In this document: piece by piece, positions 7,809 to 14,858 of the stretch
Layout: every line of letters begins with the position of its first letter
How positions within the stretch are numbered: position 1 is the stretch's first letter
Assembly: GCA_030038765.1 (NCBI GenBank)
Contig: JASHRA010000187.1
Span: 1-22,217 of the forward strand
Length of the DNA: 22,217 nt
Direction: 5' to 3'
Source: Candidatus Dormiibacterota bacterium
GTDB taxonomy: Bacteria; Chloroflexota; Dormibacteria; Aeolococcales; Bog-877
Translations under genes and position numbers: made by a program
Notes under the pieces: generated by a model
Seen by the model: only the letters and a program-made list of their open reading frames with translations
Told to the model about the DNA's origin: nothing
The model's database searches: none

Positions 7809-8978
7809 TCAGCTAGGGATGGCGGCCAGGGAGGCGCCGGCGGAGCTGGAGCGGAGCTGCCCCAGCTCGCCCGCGACGAGGTCCGCCGCCCGCTCCACCT
7901 CCTCCTCGGTGGTGCTGCGGCCCAGTGTCAGCCGCAGGTGCCCACCCGCCAGCTGGGGGGAGAGCCCCATGGCGAGCAGCACGTGGGAGGGGGCCAGGGA
8001 GCCGCTGCTGCAGGCGGAGCCGGAGGAGGCGCAGACCCCGACCCGGTCCAGGCGCAGCAGCAGCAGCTCGCCCTCGGCGCCGGGGAAGGCGAAGGTGCAG
8101 AAGTTGGCCAGCCGCTGCTCGCCGAGGGCGCCGGTGGCGACGGCGTCAGGGACCCGCTCCCGGATGCGCCGGCCCAGCTCCTCGGCCAGGGCCCGCTGGC
8201 GCGCCATCTCCGGCTCGCGCTCCGCCTCGGCCAGCTCGGCCGCCAGGCCGAGGCCGACGATGCCGGGGACGTTCTCGGTCCCGGAGCGCCGGGCCCGCTC
8301 CTGACCGCCCCCGGTGATGATCGGGTCCAGGCCCACCCCGTGGCGGACGAAGAGGGCACCCACCCCCTTGGGCCCGTAGACCTTGTGGGCGGACACGGTC
8401 AGCATGTCCACCCCCAGCTGGCCCACGTCGAGGCGCAGCTTGCCCAGGGCCTGGGTGGCGTCGGTGTGGAAGACGGCCCCCGCCCGGTGCGCGATCTCGG
8501 CCAGCTCGCGCACCGGCTGGATCGTGCCCACCTCGTTGTTGGCGGTCATCACCGAGACCAGCGCCGTGTCCTCGCGCAGCGCCGACTCCAGGTCCCGGGG
8601 CCGGACCCGGCCGGACCCGTCCACCGGCAGGACGGTCAGCTCCCAGCCCTCGCGCTGCAGGTCCCGGGCCGTCTCCAGGACCGCCTCGTGCTCCACCGAG
8701 GAGACGACCAGGTGCCGCCCCCGCTCCCGCAGCCCGCGGGTCCCGCCCCGGAGGGCGAGGTTGTCGGCCTCGCTGCCACCGCCGGTGAAGACGATCTCCC
8801 GGGGCCGGGCGCCGAGGACCAGGGCGAGCCGGTCCCGGGCGGCGTCCACCAGGGCCCGGGCCGCGCGCCCCGCGCCGTGGACGCTGGAGGGGTTGCCGAA
8901 GGTCCCGGAGAGCGCCGGGAGCATCGCCTCCAGGACCTCTCGGCGGAGCGGCGTGGTGGCGGCGTGGTCGAGGTAGAT
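7809..8978 (-). CDS. IscS/NifS-type cysteine desulfurase (group I), start codon unclear
   Basis: A second, group I cysteine desulfurase, probably serving tRNA thiolation, other sulfur pathways or Fe-S assembly. It shows the family N-terminus IYLDHAATTPLRREV, GGGSEADNLAL, the PLP lysine in SAHKVYGPKG, and a long active-site loop with the catalytic cysteine in SSGSACSSG. The first ATG is at 8924, but this would cut off IYLDHAATTP, which the family always has. Upstream in this frame there are only 14 sense codons after a TGA at 9020-9018, and none is ATG, GTG or TTG. I give the conserved reading to 8978. Either an unusual start is used or one base is missing in the assembly. It lies directly behind the zinc-ribbon gene. 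Confidence 0.9.
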   Translation of the reverse strand: MYLDHAATTPLRREVLEAMLPALSGTFGNPSSVHGAGRAARALVDAARDRLALVLGARPREIVFTGGGSEADNLALRGGTRGLRERGRHLVVSSVEHEAVLETARDLQREGWELTVLPVDGSGRVRPRDLESALREDTALVSVMTANNEVGTIQPVRELAEIAHRAGAVFHTDATQALGKLRLDVGQLGVDMLTVSAHKVYGPKGVGALFVRHGVGLDPIITGGGQERARRSGTENVPGIVGLGLAAELAEAEREPEMARQRALAEELGRRIRERVPDAVATGALGEQRLANFCTFAFPGAEGELLLLRLDRVGVCASSGSACSSGSLAPSHVLLAMGLSPQLAGGHLRLTLGRSTTEEEVERAADLVAGELGQLRSSSAGASLAAIPS

Positions 8979-8994
8979 GGGGCCGGCTCGGCCC

Positions 8995-9327
8995 TCAGCC
9001 GCCGTCGCGGTCCCGGATCAGGGCCGTCAGCGGGCCGGAGAGCCGGTCGAGGGCCCGGTGGACCTCGAGCAGCTCGTCGCTGCTGATGGGCTCGGCGACC
9101 TCCTCGACCTCGGCCTCGGCGCCGCTCTCGACCGTCTCCGCCTCGTCCCCGGCGGCCAGCTCCAGGGCCACGAGGAAGGCCAGCTCGCAGTGGCTGCAGG
9201 TCACCTCCACCGTGTAGCGGCTGCCGTCGTGGTCGAGCTGGCGCAGCCGGCAGTCGGCCAGGGATCGCCGGCACATGGGGCAGCGGAAGGCCCCGGCGCG
9301 CTCGCGGAGGAAGGCCAGGATGTCCAT
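8995..9327 (-). CDS. Small zinc-ribbon protein of unknown function
   Basis: A 110-residue protein, not recognised as a named family. Residues 16-45 hold two Cys-x-x-Cys knuckles, RCPMCRR and TCSHCEL, spaced as in a zinc ribbon, with a short beta-rich stretch between. The middle (about 57-76) is a strongly acidic linker, and the C-terminus (SSDELLEVHRALDRLSGPL) is likely a helix. It could be an adaptor or a nucleic-acid-binding protein. The start is ATG 9327; TATACT lies 13 bases upstream, so the mRNA leader would be only a few bases. The IscS-type reading begins within 20 bases of its stop, suggesting coupled expression. Confidence 0.75.
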   Translation of the reverse strand: MDILAFLRERAGAFRCPMCRRSLADCRLRQLDHDGSRYTVEVTCSHCELAFLVALELAAGDEAETVESGAEAEVEEVAEPISSDELLEVHRALDRLSGPLTALIRDRDGG

Positions 9328-9340
9328 GACTTCGACTTCG

Positions 9341-9346
9341 AGTATA
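9341..9346 (-). promoter_or_regulatory. -10 box of the zinc-ribbon gene
   Basis: TATACT on the reverse strand (one mismatch to TATAAT), 13 bases before ATG 9327. No clear -35; the stretch where it should lie is occupied by a hairpin at 9351-9366. Confidence 0.45.
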
Positions 9347-9350
9347 CCCA

Positions 9351-9366
9351 GCGCTCCTGAGAGCGC
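9351..9366. terminator. Hairpin between the dehydrogenase-like and zinc-ribbon genes
   Basis: GCGCTC (9351-9356) pairs with GAGCGC (9361-9366) around CTGA, 14 bases after the dehydrogenase stop on the reverse strand. No U-tract follows. Confidence 0.35.
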
Positions 9367-9380
9367 CCGGGGGGATCGGC

Positions 9381-10427
9381 TCAGGCCGGGAGCCGGGCCA
9401 GGACCGCCTCGGTGAACTCCTCGGTGCGGGCCTGACCACCCAGGTCTGCGGTGCGCACGCCCTCGAAGACGGCGCGCAGCGTGGCCGCCCGCACCGCCCC
9501 GCCGAAGCCGATCAGCTGGGCCTCCCCGGAGTGCTCCAGCACCGCCGCCGCGGCCAGGATCATCGCCATCGGGTTGGCCACGTGCCGCCCCTGGAGCGCG
9601 GGCGCGGTCCCGTGGGGCGCCTCCGCCATCACCACCTGGGCCCGGTCCCCGGCGTCGAAGCCGATCAGCAGCGACTCGCTCCCGGCCAGGCTGCCGTAGA
9701 GGGCCAGGACCAGGTCGGAGAGGATGTCGCCGTCCCGGTTGAGCGCGGGGATGACCAGGGGGTCGTCCCGGGTCAGCAGCAGGGCCACGGTGGCGTCGAT
9801 CAGCTGGGGCTCGTAGCGGACCCCGGGATGACGGGCGGCGGCGGCGTCCATCTCCTCCTTGAGCAGGCCGTCGTAGAGCTTGGAGACGGTGTACTTGGGG
9901 CCGCCGAAGACGGTCGCCGAGGCACGCTCGGCCTCCAGGAAGGCGTACTCCGCGACCCGCCGGCAGTGCCCGCGCGTCACCTTGCTGGTCCGGTAGGCGA
10001 CGTCGTCCCCGCCCTCCTCCTGGCGCCACTCGCGGGCCCCGTAGGCGTCGTCCACGGCCATCCGCACCACGGTGATGGGGGAGTGGACGCCGCCCAGGGG
10101 CGGGACCCCGGGGATGCGGCGGCCGGTGCGGACGATGACATCGCCGCCCACCTCGTCGCGGAGGATGGCGTTGGGGCTGCCGACCTGTTCCGGCCCCTCG
10201 GGCGTGACCGTGGCCGCCTTCAACCCGAGCCCGCTCTGGCAGAGGCGGCGGGCCGCCTCGTGGACCACCCCGTTGTCACTCGCCTGGCGGGCCTCCAGGC
10301 TGAGGTCCAGGTGCTCCAGCTGGAGGCGCCGGGCCAGCCAGGGCACCTCCAGCACCCGGAGCGCCTCCTGCAGCAGCTCCTCCCCGGTCTGGTCCCCGTG
10401 CAGGACCGTGAGGGTGCGCTGGGCCAA
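9381..10427 (-). CDS. Isocitrate/isopropylmalate dehydrogenase family protein
   Basis: A 348-residue member of the beta-decarboxylating dehydrogenase family. It opens with the VLHGDQTGEELLQEAL nucleotide-fold start, has the substrate-loop-like SPNAILRDEVGGDVIVRTGR, then SKVTRGHCRRVAEYAF and YTVSKLYDGLLKEEM, which recalls the lysine-Tyr-Asp-Gly region of type II (eukaryote-like) isocitrate dehydrogenases, then LNRDGDILSD with the metal-binding aspartates and EAPHGTAPALQGRHVANPMA near the cofactor site. It is shorter than usual NADP isocitrate dehydrogenases and mixes features of several subfamilies, so the substrate (isocitrate, isopropylmalate, homoisocitrate or tartrate) cannot be fixed. The start is TTG at 10427, four bases after the upstream deacetylase stop. 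Confidence 0.82.
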   Translation of the reverse strand: MAQRTLTVLHGDQTGEELLQEALRVLEVPWLARRLQLEHLDLSLEARQASDNGVVHEAARRLCQSGLGLKAATVTPEGPEQVGSPNAILRDEVGGDVIVRTGRRIPGVPPLGGVHSPITVVRMAVDDAYGAREWRQEEGGDDVAYRTSKVTRGHCRRVAEYAFLEAERASATVFGGPKYTVSKLYDGLLKEEMDAAAARHPGVRYEPQLIDATVALLLTRDDPLVIPALNRDGDILSDLVLALYGSLAGSESLLIGFDAGDRAQVVMAEAPHGTAPALQGRHVANPMAMILAAAAVLEHSGEAQLIGFGGAVRAATLRAVFEGVRTADLGGQARTEEFTEAVLARLPA

Positions 10428-10431
10428 GTGC

Positions 10432-11145
10432 CTAGGCGGCGCTGAGGCGGCGGAAGGACTCGGCGTAGGCCATGCCCCGGCTGGCCCCGGCGGCCGCCAG
10501 GCGCTCCATGACCCGGGGCCGGAAGTCCACGCCCGGGGGGTGCTGGCTGCGGTGGCAGGCGAGGGCGGCGAACTTGCGCTCCAGGGTGCTGGTGACGTCC
10601 ACGAAGTAGTCGGGCGACTCGGTGCCGGTCACCAGCAGCTCGCGCACCGAGTAGGGCTGCAGCCCCTGCTCCACCAGTTCCGGGTAGGCGTAGGGGTTGC
10701 GGGCGTAGGGGTAGATGGCCTCGATGGTGGCCTGCCCGGCGGCCAGGTGGTCGGGGTGGTTGCCGAAGATGCTCTGGTAGTTGCGCACGGCGTTCTGGCA
10801 GACGACGCGGTCGGGGCGGTGGAGGCGGATCAGCCGGACCAGCTCCCGACGCAGGTCGTCGGTCACCCGGAGTCCGCCGTCGGAGTGGCCCAGGAAGTGG
10901 ATTTCTCGAACCCCGAGGACAGCGGCCGCCTCCCGCTGCTCCTCCTGGCGGATCTCTGGGAGCCGTGCCAGGTCCACCTCGGGGTCGCCCGCGCCGGCGG
11001 CCCCGTCGGTGCAGATCACGTAGGTGACCTCGACGCCCCGGTCGGACCAGAGCGCGACCGTCCCCGCCATCCCGAACTCGGCGTCGTCCGGGTGCGCCAC
11101 CACGACCAAGGCCCGGGCGAAGTCTGGAAGTTCCTGGGAATTCAT
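10432..11145 (-). CDS. PIG-L/LmbE-type deacetylase
   Basis: A 237-residue zinc-dependent N-deacetylase of the PIG-L family, which removes acetyl from N-acetylglucosamine-type groups in glycolipids or small thiols (MshB and BshB belong here). The first zinc motif AHPDDAEFGMAG is at about residues 17-28 and the second, GNHPDHLAAG, is near 126-135; both are intact. The C-terminal SPDYFVDVTSTLERKFAALACHRSQ is also family-typical. The start is ATG 11145; the frame continues upstream to 11325 but that part overlaps the divergent gene and lacks similarity. It is followed at four bases by the dehydrogenase-like gene. The exact substrate is unknown. Confidence 0.92.
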   Translation of the reverse strand: MNSQELPDFARALVVVAHPDDAEFGMAGTVALWSDRGVEVTYVICTDGAAGAGDPEVDLARLPEIRQEEQREAAAVLGVREIHFLGHSDGGLRVTDDLRRELVRLIRLHRPDRVVCQNAVRNYQSIFGNHPDHLAAGQATIEAIYPYARNPYAYPELVEQGLQPYSVRELLVTGTESPDYFVDVTSTLERKFAALACHRSQHPPGVDFRPRVMERLAAAGASRGMAYAESFRRLSAA

Positions 11146-11156
11146 TCCGGTGCTGC

Positions 11157-11163
11157 TAGGATA
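11157..11163. promoter_or_regulatory. Two-way -10 element between the deacetylase and MgtE_N/CBS genes
   Basis: The heptamer TAGGATA reads TAGGAT forward (11157-11162) and TATCCT in reverse (11163-11158). Both fit TANNNT. In reverse it lies 12 bases before the deacetylase ATG; forward it would give a leader of about 70 bases for the MgtE_N gene. Confidence 0.4.
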
Positions 11164-11172
11164 CGGTTCCCA

Positions 11173-11188
11173 CGGAGGGTCTCCTCCG
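11173..11188 (+). other. Leader hairpin upstream of the MgtE_N/CBS gene
   Basis: CGGAGG (11173-11178) pairs with CCTCCG (11183-11188) around GTCT, within the predicted 5' leader. It could influence mRNA stability or be part of a metal-responsive leader; I do not recognise a known Mg or Mn riboswitch. Confidence 0.3.
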
Positions 11189-11239
11189 CGGCCTCCCCCG
11201 CCCGTCCAAAGCCTGCCCGGCTGCCCCTCGAACCCGGCG

Positions 11240-12493
11240 ATGATCTTCCTAAGTGAACTCCTGCGCGCCACCGTGGTCGATGTCAACCAGCACACCGTCG
11301 GGACGGTGCGCGACCTCGTGGCCAAGATGGGCGACCCCTATCCCAGGGTGACCGGCGTCGCCGTCAACCGCCGCCGCCGCGAGCCCCTGCTGGTGCCCTG
11401 GAGCGCGGTCCGGCAGTACACGGAGCGGGAGATCAGCCTGCGCGAGGCGGAGGCCACCCTGGAGCCGCTGACGCCGGGGGACGACGAGCTCTACCTGAGC
11501 CGCGAAGTGCTCGACAAGCAGCTCATCGACACCGACGGTCGCCGCGTGGTCCGGGTCAACGACCTCCAGCTCTCCAACCTCGCCGGCAAGCTGCTGGTGG
11601 TGGGCGTGGACATCGGGGGGCGCGGCCTGCTCCGGCGCCTCGGGATGGAGGAGCTGGGCAAGCGGGTGGCGCGCCTGCTGCACCGCGACTGGGCCCAGAA
11701 GTTCATCGCCTGGGACACGGTGGAGGCCATCGGGCGCGAGGGCGGCAGCATGCGGCTGCGCATGTCCTACAAGCGCCTCGCCCGGCTCCATCCCGCCGAC
11801 ATCGCCGACATCGTCGAGCAGATGAGCAACGAGGACCGCCAGGCCGTCTTCGCCAGCTTCGACGACGAGATGGCGGCGGACACCCTGGAGGAGACCGACG
11901 AGGACGTCCAGGCCCAGATCCTGGAGCGGCTGCCGGTGGAGCGGGCCGCCGACATCCTGGAGGCGATGGCGCCCGACGAGGCCGCCGACCTCCTGGCCGA
12001 GCTCTCGCCCGAGCGGCGCGACGAGCTGATCGGTGCGATGCGCCCCGAGGACGCCGGCGACGTTCAGGAGCTCATGTCCTACGACGAGGACAGCGCTGGC
12101 GGGCTCATGACGCCCGAGTTCGTCGCCATCCACCAGCGCCTGACCGCCGCCCAGGCGATCGTGCGCCTCCGGGAGCTTGAGCCGGAGGCCGAGTCCATCT
12201 ACTACATCTACGTGGTGGACGCGCAGGAGCGGCTGCGCGGGGTCCTCAGCCTGCGCGACCTGATCGTGGCCGATCCCGCCACGCCGATCTCCAAGGTGAT
12301 GATCCGCAAGGTGATCTCGGTGGCCGTCGGCGCCTCGCGCGACGAGGTGGCCTCGGTGCTGGCCAAGTACAACCTCCTGGCCGTCCCCGTGCTCGACGAG
12401 CAGGACCGGATCCAGGGCATCGTGACCGTCGACGACGTCCTGGCCGAGGTCCTCCCCCAGCAGCTGCGGCGGCGGCTGAGGTCAGCGTCGTGA
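11240..12493 (+). CDS. PRC-barrel / MgtE_N / CBS-pair protein (soluble MgtE-like sensor)
   Basis: A 417-residue soluble protein. Residues 1-75 look like a PRC-barrel (FLSELLRATVVDVNQHTVGT), and about 90-145 contain a second, similar barrel (DTDGRRVVRVNDLQL). Residues 183-280 are the helical MgtE N domain (LHPADIADIVEQM, RAADILEAMAPDEAADLL, EDAGDVQELMSYDEDSAGGLMTPEF), and 290-405 a CBS pair (YYIYVVDAQERLRGVLSLRDLI, LLAVPVLDEQDRIQGIVTVDDV). The MgtE membrane channel is absent: the protein ends right after the CBS pair. In MgtE these two domains sense Mg2+ and gate the pore. Here the next gene, 60 bases on, is an Nramp-fold transporter, so this protein may be its separate metal sensor. Start ATG 11240 matches the first barrel; the Shine-Dalgarno is weak. 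Confidence 0.93.
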   Translation: MIFLSELLRATVVDVNQHTVGTVRDLVAKMGDPYPRVTGVAVNRRRREPLLVPWSAVRQYTEREISLREAEATLEPLTPGDDELYLSREVLDKQLIDTDGRRVVRVNDLQLSNLAGKLLVVGVDIGGRGLLRRLGMEELGKRVARLLHRDWAQKFIAWDTVEAIGREGGSMRLRMSYKRLARLHPADIADIVEQMSNEDRQAVFASFDDEMAADTLEETDEDVQAQILERLPVERAADILEAMAPDEAADLLAELSPERRDELIGAMRPEDAGDVQELMSYDEDSAGGLMTPEFVAIHQRLTAAQAIVRLRELEPEAESIYYIYVVDAQERLRGVLSLRDLIVADPATPISKVMIRKVISVAVGASRDEVASVLAKYNLLAVPVLDEQDRIQGIVTVDDVLAEVLPQQLRRRLRSAS

Positions 12494-12553
12494 TGGCTGC
12501 GGGGGCGCTCCGGACGGCCCGGGCCGGGAGCCGCTGGCGGGCTCCCAGGCGTC

Positions 12554-13942
12554 GTGATGACCCTCCGTCACGACTCCGGGGGCATTGCCCCCGAGAGGTC
12601 CGTCGCTCTCGACCCAGCCGGGACTGAGGAGGACGAGGAGGAGTTCACCTCCGGGCCCGCCCCGACCGGTGGTCGCCGCCACCGGCACGCCGTGCCGCGC
12701 CCCCTTCGGCGCCGGCGGCTGCCCCGTCTCTGGCGGCTGCTGGCGGTGCTCGGCCCGGGGCTGATCGCGGCCAATGCCGGCAACGACGCCGGCGGGATCG
12801 CCACCTATTCCCAGGCCGGCGCCCAGACCGGATACGGACTGCTCTGGGCGCTGGTGCTGATAACCGTCGCCGTGATCGTGATCCAGGAGATGGCCGCACG
12901 TCTCGGCCTGGTCACGGGGAAGGGGCTGATGGCGCTTGTCCGAGAGGAGCTGGGCGTCCGATGGGCCCTGGTGGCCGCCAGCGTGGTCATCCTGGCCAAT
13001 GCCGGCACCACGATCGCTGAGTTCGCAGGCGTCGGAGCTGCGCTGGAGTTGTTTGGGCTCCCTCCCGAACTCAGCGCACCTCTCACCGGGATCGTGCTCG
13101 GCTGGCTCGTGCTCCGCTCACGCTACGCCAGGGTCGAGCGGGTGTTCATCGCCATGGGCGCAGTGTTCGCCGCCTATGCCGTGACTGCCTTCCTCGCACA
13201 CCCCAATTGGGGCGAGGTGGGGCGGAACACGATCATCCCCAGCCTGGGGCACAGTCCTGGCTTCGTCCTGCTACTGGTGGCCTTCGTCGGCACCTCGATC
13301 ACGTCCTACATGCAGCTCTACCTCCAGTCCGCTGTCGCGGAGAAGGGGACGCAGGCGTCCGACATCGGCTACGTCCGCTTCGAGGTGATCATCAGCGGGA
13401 TCTTTGCCAATCTGGTCGTGGCCTGCATCCTGATCACCACTGCGGCCACCCTCCACGCGCACGGCATCACTGATGTCACCAGCGCGCAGCAGGCGGCCCG
13501 CGCGCTCAGCCCGCTCGCCGGCGCCGGTGCCCGCTACCTCTTCGCTGTAGGCCTCCTCGGGGCCTCGCTGCTGGCCGCCGGGGTACTGCCCATCTCCACA
13601 GCCTTCGTGGTGACCGAGGCCTTCGGCACCGAGCGAGGAGTTTCGACATCTCCGCGCGAAGCGCCCCTCTTCTACGCGGTGTTCGTCGGGCTCCTGGTTG
13701 CCGGGGGCATCGTCGTCCTCGTGCCGGGTTTCAATCTCATCACCGTCCTGATCGCGACCCAGGTCGCGGAAGGGATCCTCCTCCCGATCACGCTTAGCTT
13801 CATGCTCCGCCTGGGCAACCGCCGCCAGCTGATGGGGGCTCGAGCCAATGGCTGGCTGTCGAACCTGGCTGGAGGTACAACGGCAGTGATACTGACGTTG
13901 CTCACCCTGGTGATCCTGCTCCAGACTGTGGGTCTCTTCTGA
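12554..13942 (+). CDS. Divergent Nramp-family divalent metal transporter
   Basis: A membrane protein of 462 residues with about eleven helices from residue 62, of the Nramp fold. Canonical metal-site motifs are altered: helix 1 reads LIAANAGND (70-78) where DPGN is usual, so the metal-binding Asp is Asn; helix 6 reads GTSITSYMQLYLQS (246-259), where the usual Met-Pro-His is replaced by Ser-Tyr-Met. Loss of the methionine is known from Nramp-related magnesium transporters, but loss of the helix-1 Asp is more unusual. The cytosolic N-terminus is long and acidic (EEDEEE at about 25-30). The adjacent MgtE_N/CBS gene suggests Mg2+. Codon use is looser than its neighbours (ATA, TTG, TTT, TCA), hinting at transfer. 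GTG 12554 and ATG 12557 are both possible starts. Its end overlaps the convergent kinase by 41 bases. Confidence 0.88.
   Translation: MMTLRHDSGGIAPERSVALDPAGTEEDEEEFTSGPAPTGGRRHRHAVPRPLRRRRLPRLWRLLAVLGPGLIAANAGNDAGGIATYSQAGAQTGYGLLWALVLITVAVIVIQEMAARLGLVTGKGLMALVREELGVRWALVAASVVILANAGTTIAEFAGVGAALELFGLPPELSAPLTGIVLGWLVLRSRYARVERVFIAMGAVFAAYAVTAFLAHPNWGEVGRNTIIPSLGHSPGFVLLLVAFVGTSITSYMQLYLQSAVAEKGTQASDIGYVRFEVIISGIFANLVVACILITTAATLHAHGITDVTSAQQAARALSPLAGAGARYLFAVGLLGASLLAAGVLPISTAFVVTEAFGTERGVSTSPREAPLFYAVFVGLLVAGGIVVLVPGFNLITVLIATQVAEGILLPITLSFMLRLGNRRQLMGARANGWLSNLAGGTTAVILTLLTLVILLQTVGLF
12577..12593 (+). other. Hairpin at the 5' end of the Nramp-like gene
   Basis: CGGGGGC (12577-12583) pairs perfectly with GCCCCCG (12587-12593) around ATT. 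It lies 20 bases after the proposed start. It could hinder ribosomes, or, if translation really starts further down (GTG at 12690), be part of the leader. Confidence 0.3.
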
Positions 13943-14858
13943 TCACGGACCCCCCGACCAGCCCCGCGGTCCCGAAATCCGAGATGGTCAGGGCCGCAAC
14001 CCCGATCGCCGCCGGGAGCCCCCGGGCGACCGCGTCCAGGTCCGGACCGGGGCCCAGCGCCAGCTGGCCCATGAGGGCGCCGGCGAGCGCGTCCCCGGCC
14101 CCGGTGGGGTCGACCACCCGGACCCCGGGCCGGGCCTCGAAGTCACTCTCGCCGCCATCCCAGAGCAGCCGCACGCCCCGGGCGCCGCGCTTCAGCACGA
14201 CGGCCAGCAGACCCCAGCGCCGGCAGGCCCGCCGCCCGGCCCGGGAAGCGTCGCCGGAGCCGTCCGGGGTCAGCTCCAGCATCTCCGCCTCGTTGGCGAA
14301 GAGGAGCTGGGCGCGGGGCAGGATCCGCTCCAGGCCGGGCCGGTCCCAGGCGATGAAGTCACGCATCGTGTCGATGGCCACGAAGGGCGCGGACGACATC
14401 TGCTCCAGCACCTCGAGCTGGCGCTGGGGTGGCATCGAGCCGAGGAACAGGAGGGGGCTGACGGCCGCCGCTGGGGAGAGCCTGGGCCGCCAGCTGAGGT
14501 AGACGCCGAGGGCCTGCTCCTCGCTGGCGGGCACCTCGGCGCCGGGGCTGTGCTGGGCCCTCCAGCGGTAGCTGGGCCCGGGACAGCTGGCCACCGAGGC
14601 CCGGTCCACGCCGGCCTCGTCCAGGAGCCGGAGCAGGGGCTCGCCGTCGTCGCCGACGGCGCCCGCCGCCAGCACCGGGCCGAAGTGCCGCGCCCCGAGC
14701 GCGAAGTAGAGTGCGGACCCCCCGGGCAGGTCCCGACGCCGGCCCCGGGAGGTGGTCAGGTCATCGAAGCCGAGGCTCCCGGCCACGGTGACCGCCCCGG
14801 CCGGGCGCGCCCGGGCGACGGGGTCAGGCGAGGGGGAAGAGGGGGATGACGGGGGCAA
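13902..14858 (-). CDS. PfkB-family carbohydrate/nucleoside kinase
   Basis: A ribokinase-like sugar kinase of 318 residues. It shows VTVAGSLGFDDL at the first strand, the GGSALYFALGARHFG glycine motif of the substrate site, DEAGVDRASV, and the second PfkB signature VDPTGAGDALAGALMGQL with the catalytic aspartate. The ATP-binding LKRGARGVRLL segment precedes it. The sugar specificity is not evident. The start is uncertain: TTG 14858 gives a 22-residue Ser/Pro-rich leader that overlaps the upstream gene, whereas GTG 14786 begins just at the first strand. The 3' end overlaps the convergent Nramp-like gene. It is probably co-transcribed with the small gene upstream, whose stop it overlaps. Confidence 0.9.
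   Translation of the reverse strand: MPPSSPSSPSPDPVARARPAGAVTVAGSLGFDDLTTSRGRRRDLPGGSALYFALGARHFGPVLAAGAVGDDGEPLLRLLDEAGVDRASVASCPGPSYRWRAQHSPGAEVPASEEQALGVYLSWRPRLSPAAAVSPLLFLGSMPPQRQLEVLEQMSSAPFVAIDTMRDFIAWDRPGLERILPRAQLLFANEAEMLELTPDGSGDASRAGRRACRRWGLLAVVLKRGARGVRLLWDGGESDFEARPGVRVVDPTGAGDALAGALMGQLALGPGPDLDAVARGLPAAIGVAALTISDFGTAGLVGGSVIRRDPQSGAGSPG

Noticed and set aside
7764..9086. Forward 440-codon frame opposite the IscS-type gene
   Set aside because: Shadow frame without any recognisable motif.
12487..12559. Direct repeat GCGTCGTGATG at the MgtE_N stop and at the Nramp start
   Set aside because: Eleven bases, simple composition and each part of coding or start context; most likely chance.
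12493..12613. Short frame beginning with the ATG that overlaps the MgtE_N/CBS stop
   Set aside because: Arg/Pro-rich, about 40 codons, overlaps the Nramp N-terminus and has no Shine-Dalgarno of its own.
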